A DNA stretch of 6,649 nt from positions 1 to 6,649 of the forward strand of contig CAZWRF010000032.1 in the NCBI GenBank assembly GCA_964636095.1, read 5' to 3'. Source of the DNA: CAZWRF01 sp964636095 (GTDB lineage Bacteria; Patescibacteriota; Minisyncoccia; JAHISW01; Tagabacteraceae). The position numbers were made by a program, and so were the translations under genes. The notes beneath the pieces were generated by a model. That model saw only the letters and a program-made list of their open reading frames with translations. It searched no databases and was not told where the DNA came from. This document shows, piece after piece, positions 4,381 through 6,649 of this stretch (position 1 is its first letter; every line of letters begins with the position of its first letter).

Positions 4381-6649
4381 TTACTTTATGTTTTCCCTCA
4401 CCCTTATTTCTTCGAGGGCAAGTTTTATAACGTCATTTATCTCTTCTTTTTTTGTATAGTTTGAAAAGTAGTCTTCAATCATGGAAATATCTTCAAGATA
4501 TTTCCAGTCCCGGCACACTGCGTAAATAATTCTTTGCTGAAGCATTGAAGGAAACTTTTTTATTTTTTCCTCGTCTCTTTTGAAAAGATAGAAAAGAATT
4601 TTTTTAGCGTAGGGATTGGCGCTCATGGCCGCAATAGGCATAAACTTGTTTCCCATACCCAAATCTTCAATGGAAAATTTCCACACGGCCCGGGCTATAT
4701 CGGTATTGCAAAACGAGCCGAGAGCGTAGAGGATTTCCGTTCTTTCAGTCTCGCTTTTTACCTGTCCCAGTCTTCTTGTAAGCTGCATAAGAGTGAATAC
4801 ATCGTTGCCCAAAAGAGCGGCGCATCTTAGAATGCTTGGCCGGATTCCTTGGTCAATTTTTTCCGGGCTGGAAACATATATCGCGTATTGTTCCTTCGCG
4901 AATTCCACAATATTTATCGAACCGAAAACCACACCGTAGTAGATAAATTGATTCCTAAGAATGGATGTTTCTTGGGGCTCGTTTTCTTTTGGGAAGTATC
5001 CGATTCTTTCAAGTGTTTTTTCTGTGATGCGCCTGCCCAATTCGGACGCGCTATATGCAGTGTTTTGGTTGATTCTTTCCCGGAATGTGGAGAAAACGGA
5101 GAAAAGACCGTCTGCGGCGGATATAAGCGGGAGAAAAGAAGTTTCGTCTACATAATATTCTCCGATAATCTTAAGATATTGCCATGTTTCAATATCTCCG
5201 CTTTTAATACGGCTGAAAAGGTCGCTTTCAAGCCCCCATTTATCTTCGGGAGACAATTCAAGGTCCATAAGCTGGGCCATGTTGGTGGCGGACGCATATT
5301 TCACCCTGTAAAAACCGGTTTGGTCCGCGTTTAGTTTGTAGGCGATGGTATCATCCGGCAGTTTCAGTGTCATGCTTTTATCGATCATGTAAAACCGCTC
5401 CAGTACCGAGGTGCCGTCTTTTTTCCATACCCTCATCTTTACCGGTATTTTCCATATGGCCTTGCTGCTGTTTTTAAGATAGGTGAATTTTTTCTGAGTG
5501 AGCTTCAGCCTGCTCGGCATCACCTCTTTTACCTCAATAACCGGGTATCCGGCCTGTTCTATCCAGGATTTCAGAATTGTCCCTATGGGTTCGCCGGTAC
5601 CTTCCTGCATGCCCTCAAAAAAATCTTTTGATGTAGTGTTTGAATACTGATTTTTTTTAAGGTAGTGGCTTAACCCGACTTTTACTTTTTCGTCCCCCAG
5701 AAAGTCCATAAGTTGTCTTAGTATGCATGCGCCCTTGGAGTAAATAATAGGTACCGTAGACAAATTTATGCCTAGTTTGCTGTTTCCCAGCTGAATAGGA
5801 TGGTTGTGAAGATAGGAGTCTCTGTTCATAGCCTCGCCAAGAGTATTCCGTAAAAACATCGGCCACACGGCCCATTCGGGATTGTAATCTGCGCTTATCC
5901 TTATGCCAAAGTAAGTGGCCAGGCTTTCATTGAGCCAAATGTAGGGCCAGTTCATAGGACTTACAAGATTGCCGAACCATTGGTGAACTACTTCGTGGTT
6001 TATTACCTCGTCTATTCTCATAAGAACTTCTTCCGAAGTATTTTCCGGATAGTAGAGCATGTAATTTTCCCGGTGGGCCAAAATGCCCCAATTCTCCATT
6101 GCGCCGTACATAAATTCGGGTACACCTATTATATCGAGCTTTGACAGTGGGTAGGGCACTCCGAATTTCTCCTCGCAGTAATGAACCGCTTTCCTCATTA
6201 TTTCCAGCGCCTTGCCGGCGTATTGGATCTTGTCTTTTGACGTAATTGCCCTGAAGCGCGGGTCAATGCTGTCGGTAATGACTTCAAATTTTCCTACGGC
6301 GAAGTAAAGAAGATAGCTGGACATTTTGGGGGTCGGTTCGAAAATCACTCTTTTTTGGTTATCCGAAATAGGAAATTCTTCTTTGGCTTTTGTGCAGAAA
6401 AAAGTATTAAGCTCTTTTGGAATGTCCATCCACACGTCAAAAATCACTTTTGCCGCCGGATGGTCAAAGCAGGGAAATATCTGACAGCAGTCTTGCTCTT
6501 CGCACTGTGACGTGGCGAAAGCGTCGTTAGGGTCTCCTTCCGTACTGTACCGGCTTTTGTAAAGCCCGGCCAGCTTGGAATTTATTTTTCCTCTGAAATC
6601 AAAGCGTAAGGAGATTTCCTCGTTGCCTTTTTCTCGTTCGGGTAAAAAT
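4381..6649 (-). CDS. M1-family zinc aminopeptidase, ERAP1-like C-terminus (5' partial)
   Basis: The frame is open to the right edge, so the start is outside the window; the GTG at 6447 is internal, because 67 further codons upstream encode conserved family sequence. About 755 residues are visible. The N-terminal beta domain ends with SQCEE, FPCFDHPAAK and FDV. Counting from 6447, the catalytic domain has GAMEN (115-119, substrate N-terminus binding), HEVVHQWFGN with zinc ligands H151 and H155 and catalytic E152, the third ligand E174 in WLNES after the standard 18-residue spacing, and Y236 in YSKGA, equivalent to the transition-state Tyr. WIEQAGYPVIEV closes the catalytic part. DQTGFYRVKY (about 364-373) and the long helical region to the end match the ERAP1-like C-terminal domain. 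It should remove N-terminal residues from peptides, probably in the cytosol, supplying amino acids. Its 3' end converges on the small Cys gene across a shared terminator. Confidence 0.95.
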   Translation of the reverse strand, partial: FLPEREKGNEEISLRFDFRGKINSKLAGLYKSRYSTEGDPNDAFATSQCEEQDCCQIFPCFDHPAAKVIFDVWMDIPKELNTFFCTKAKEEFPISDNQKRVIFEPTPKMSSYLLYFAVGKFEVITDSIDPRFRAITSKDKIQYAGKALEIMRKAVHYCEEKFGVPYPLSKLDIIGVPEFMYGAMENWGILAHRENYMLYYPENTSEEVLMRIDEVINHEVVHQWFGNLVSPMNWPYIWLNESLATYFGIRISADYNPEWAVWPMFLRNTLGEAMNRDSYLHNHPIQLGNSKLGINLSTVPIIYSKGACILRQLMDFLGDEKVKVGLSHYLKKNQYSNTTSKDFFEGMQEGTGEPIGTILKSWIEQAGYPVIEVKEVMPSRLKLTQKKFTYLKNSSKAIWKIPVKMRVWKKDGTSVLERFYMIDKSMTLKLPDDTIAYKLNADQTGFYRVKYASATNMAQLMDLELSPEDKWGLESDLFSRIKSGDIETWQYLKIIGEYYVDETSFLPLISAADGLFSVFSTFRERINQNTAYSASELGRRITEKTLERIGYFPKENEPQETSILRNQFIYYGVVFGSINIVEFAKEQYAIYVSSPEKIDQGIRPSILRCAALLGNDVFTLMQLTRRLGQVKSETERTEILYALGSFCNTDIARAVWKFSIEDLGMGNKFMPIAAMSANPYAKKILFYLFKRDEEKIKKFPSMLQQRIIYAVCRDWKYLEDISMIEDYFSNYTKKEEINDVIKLALEEIRVRENIK

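Noticed and set aside
4849..5334. A 161-codon plus-strand frame opposite the aminopeptidase.
   Set aside because: It lies wholly antisense to conserved aminopeptidase sequence, has no ribosome binding site or known motif, and reads as low-plausibility protein.

Overview
The window looks like a piece of a small bacterial genome, most likely from the Candidate Phyla Radiation (Patescibacteria, Parcubacteria-like). This is inferred from the gene content (an exported bactofilin-like membrane protein, a membrane-anchored CAP protein and a membrane-anchored cyclophilin, a stand-alone Ddl), the mostly weak or absent Shine-Dalgarno signals, a tRNA gene without encoded CCA, and the tight packing. No ribosomal or other phylogenetic marker is present, so the placement is tentative. 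The standard code works throughout; all six stops seen are TAA or TAG.

Layout: (1) Bases 1-2732, plus strand: three closely spaced genes for proteins predicted to act at or outside the membrane: a bactofilin-like beta-helix protein with a multi-pass C-terminus (5' end outside the window), a CAP/SCP-domain protein with a C-terminal coiled coil, and a cyclophilin-type prolyl isomerase. (2) Bases 2733-2880: a branched inverted-repeat structure followed by a T-run, then a promoter that would give an almost leaderless transcript for the next gene. (3) Bases 2881-3913: D-alanine--D-alanine ligase (peptidoglycan precursor synthesis) carrying a short in-frame palindromic insertion, followed by a clean intrinsic terminator. 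(4) Bases 3918-3991, minus strand: tRNA-Ala(TGC). (5) Bases 4038-4376: a compact, self-contained unit with a near-perfect sigma-70-type promoter, a possible 8-codon leader ORF, a strong Shine-Dalgarno, a 56-residue Cys-containing small protein and a terminator. (6) Bases 4381-6649, minus strand: an M1-family zinc aminopeptidase with an ERAP1-like C-terminal region, convergent with the small gene and running off the right edge.

The cell-envelope theme (beta-helix membrane protein, CAP protein, extracytoplasmic foldase, Ddl) is consistent, but Ddl has its own promoter and the small gene and aminopeptidase look independent. I see no defence system, mobile element or CRISPR array. The points most worth a second look are the palindromic element inside ddl, the branched hairpin between the prolyl isomerase and ddl, and the strongly expressed-looking small Cys protein.
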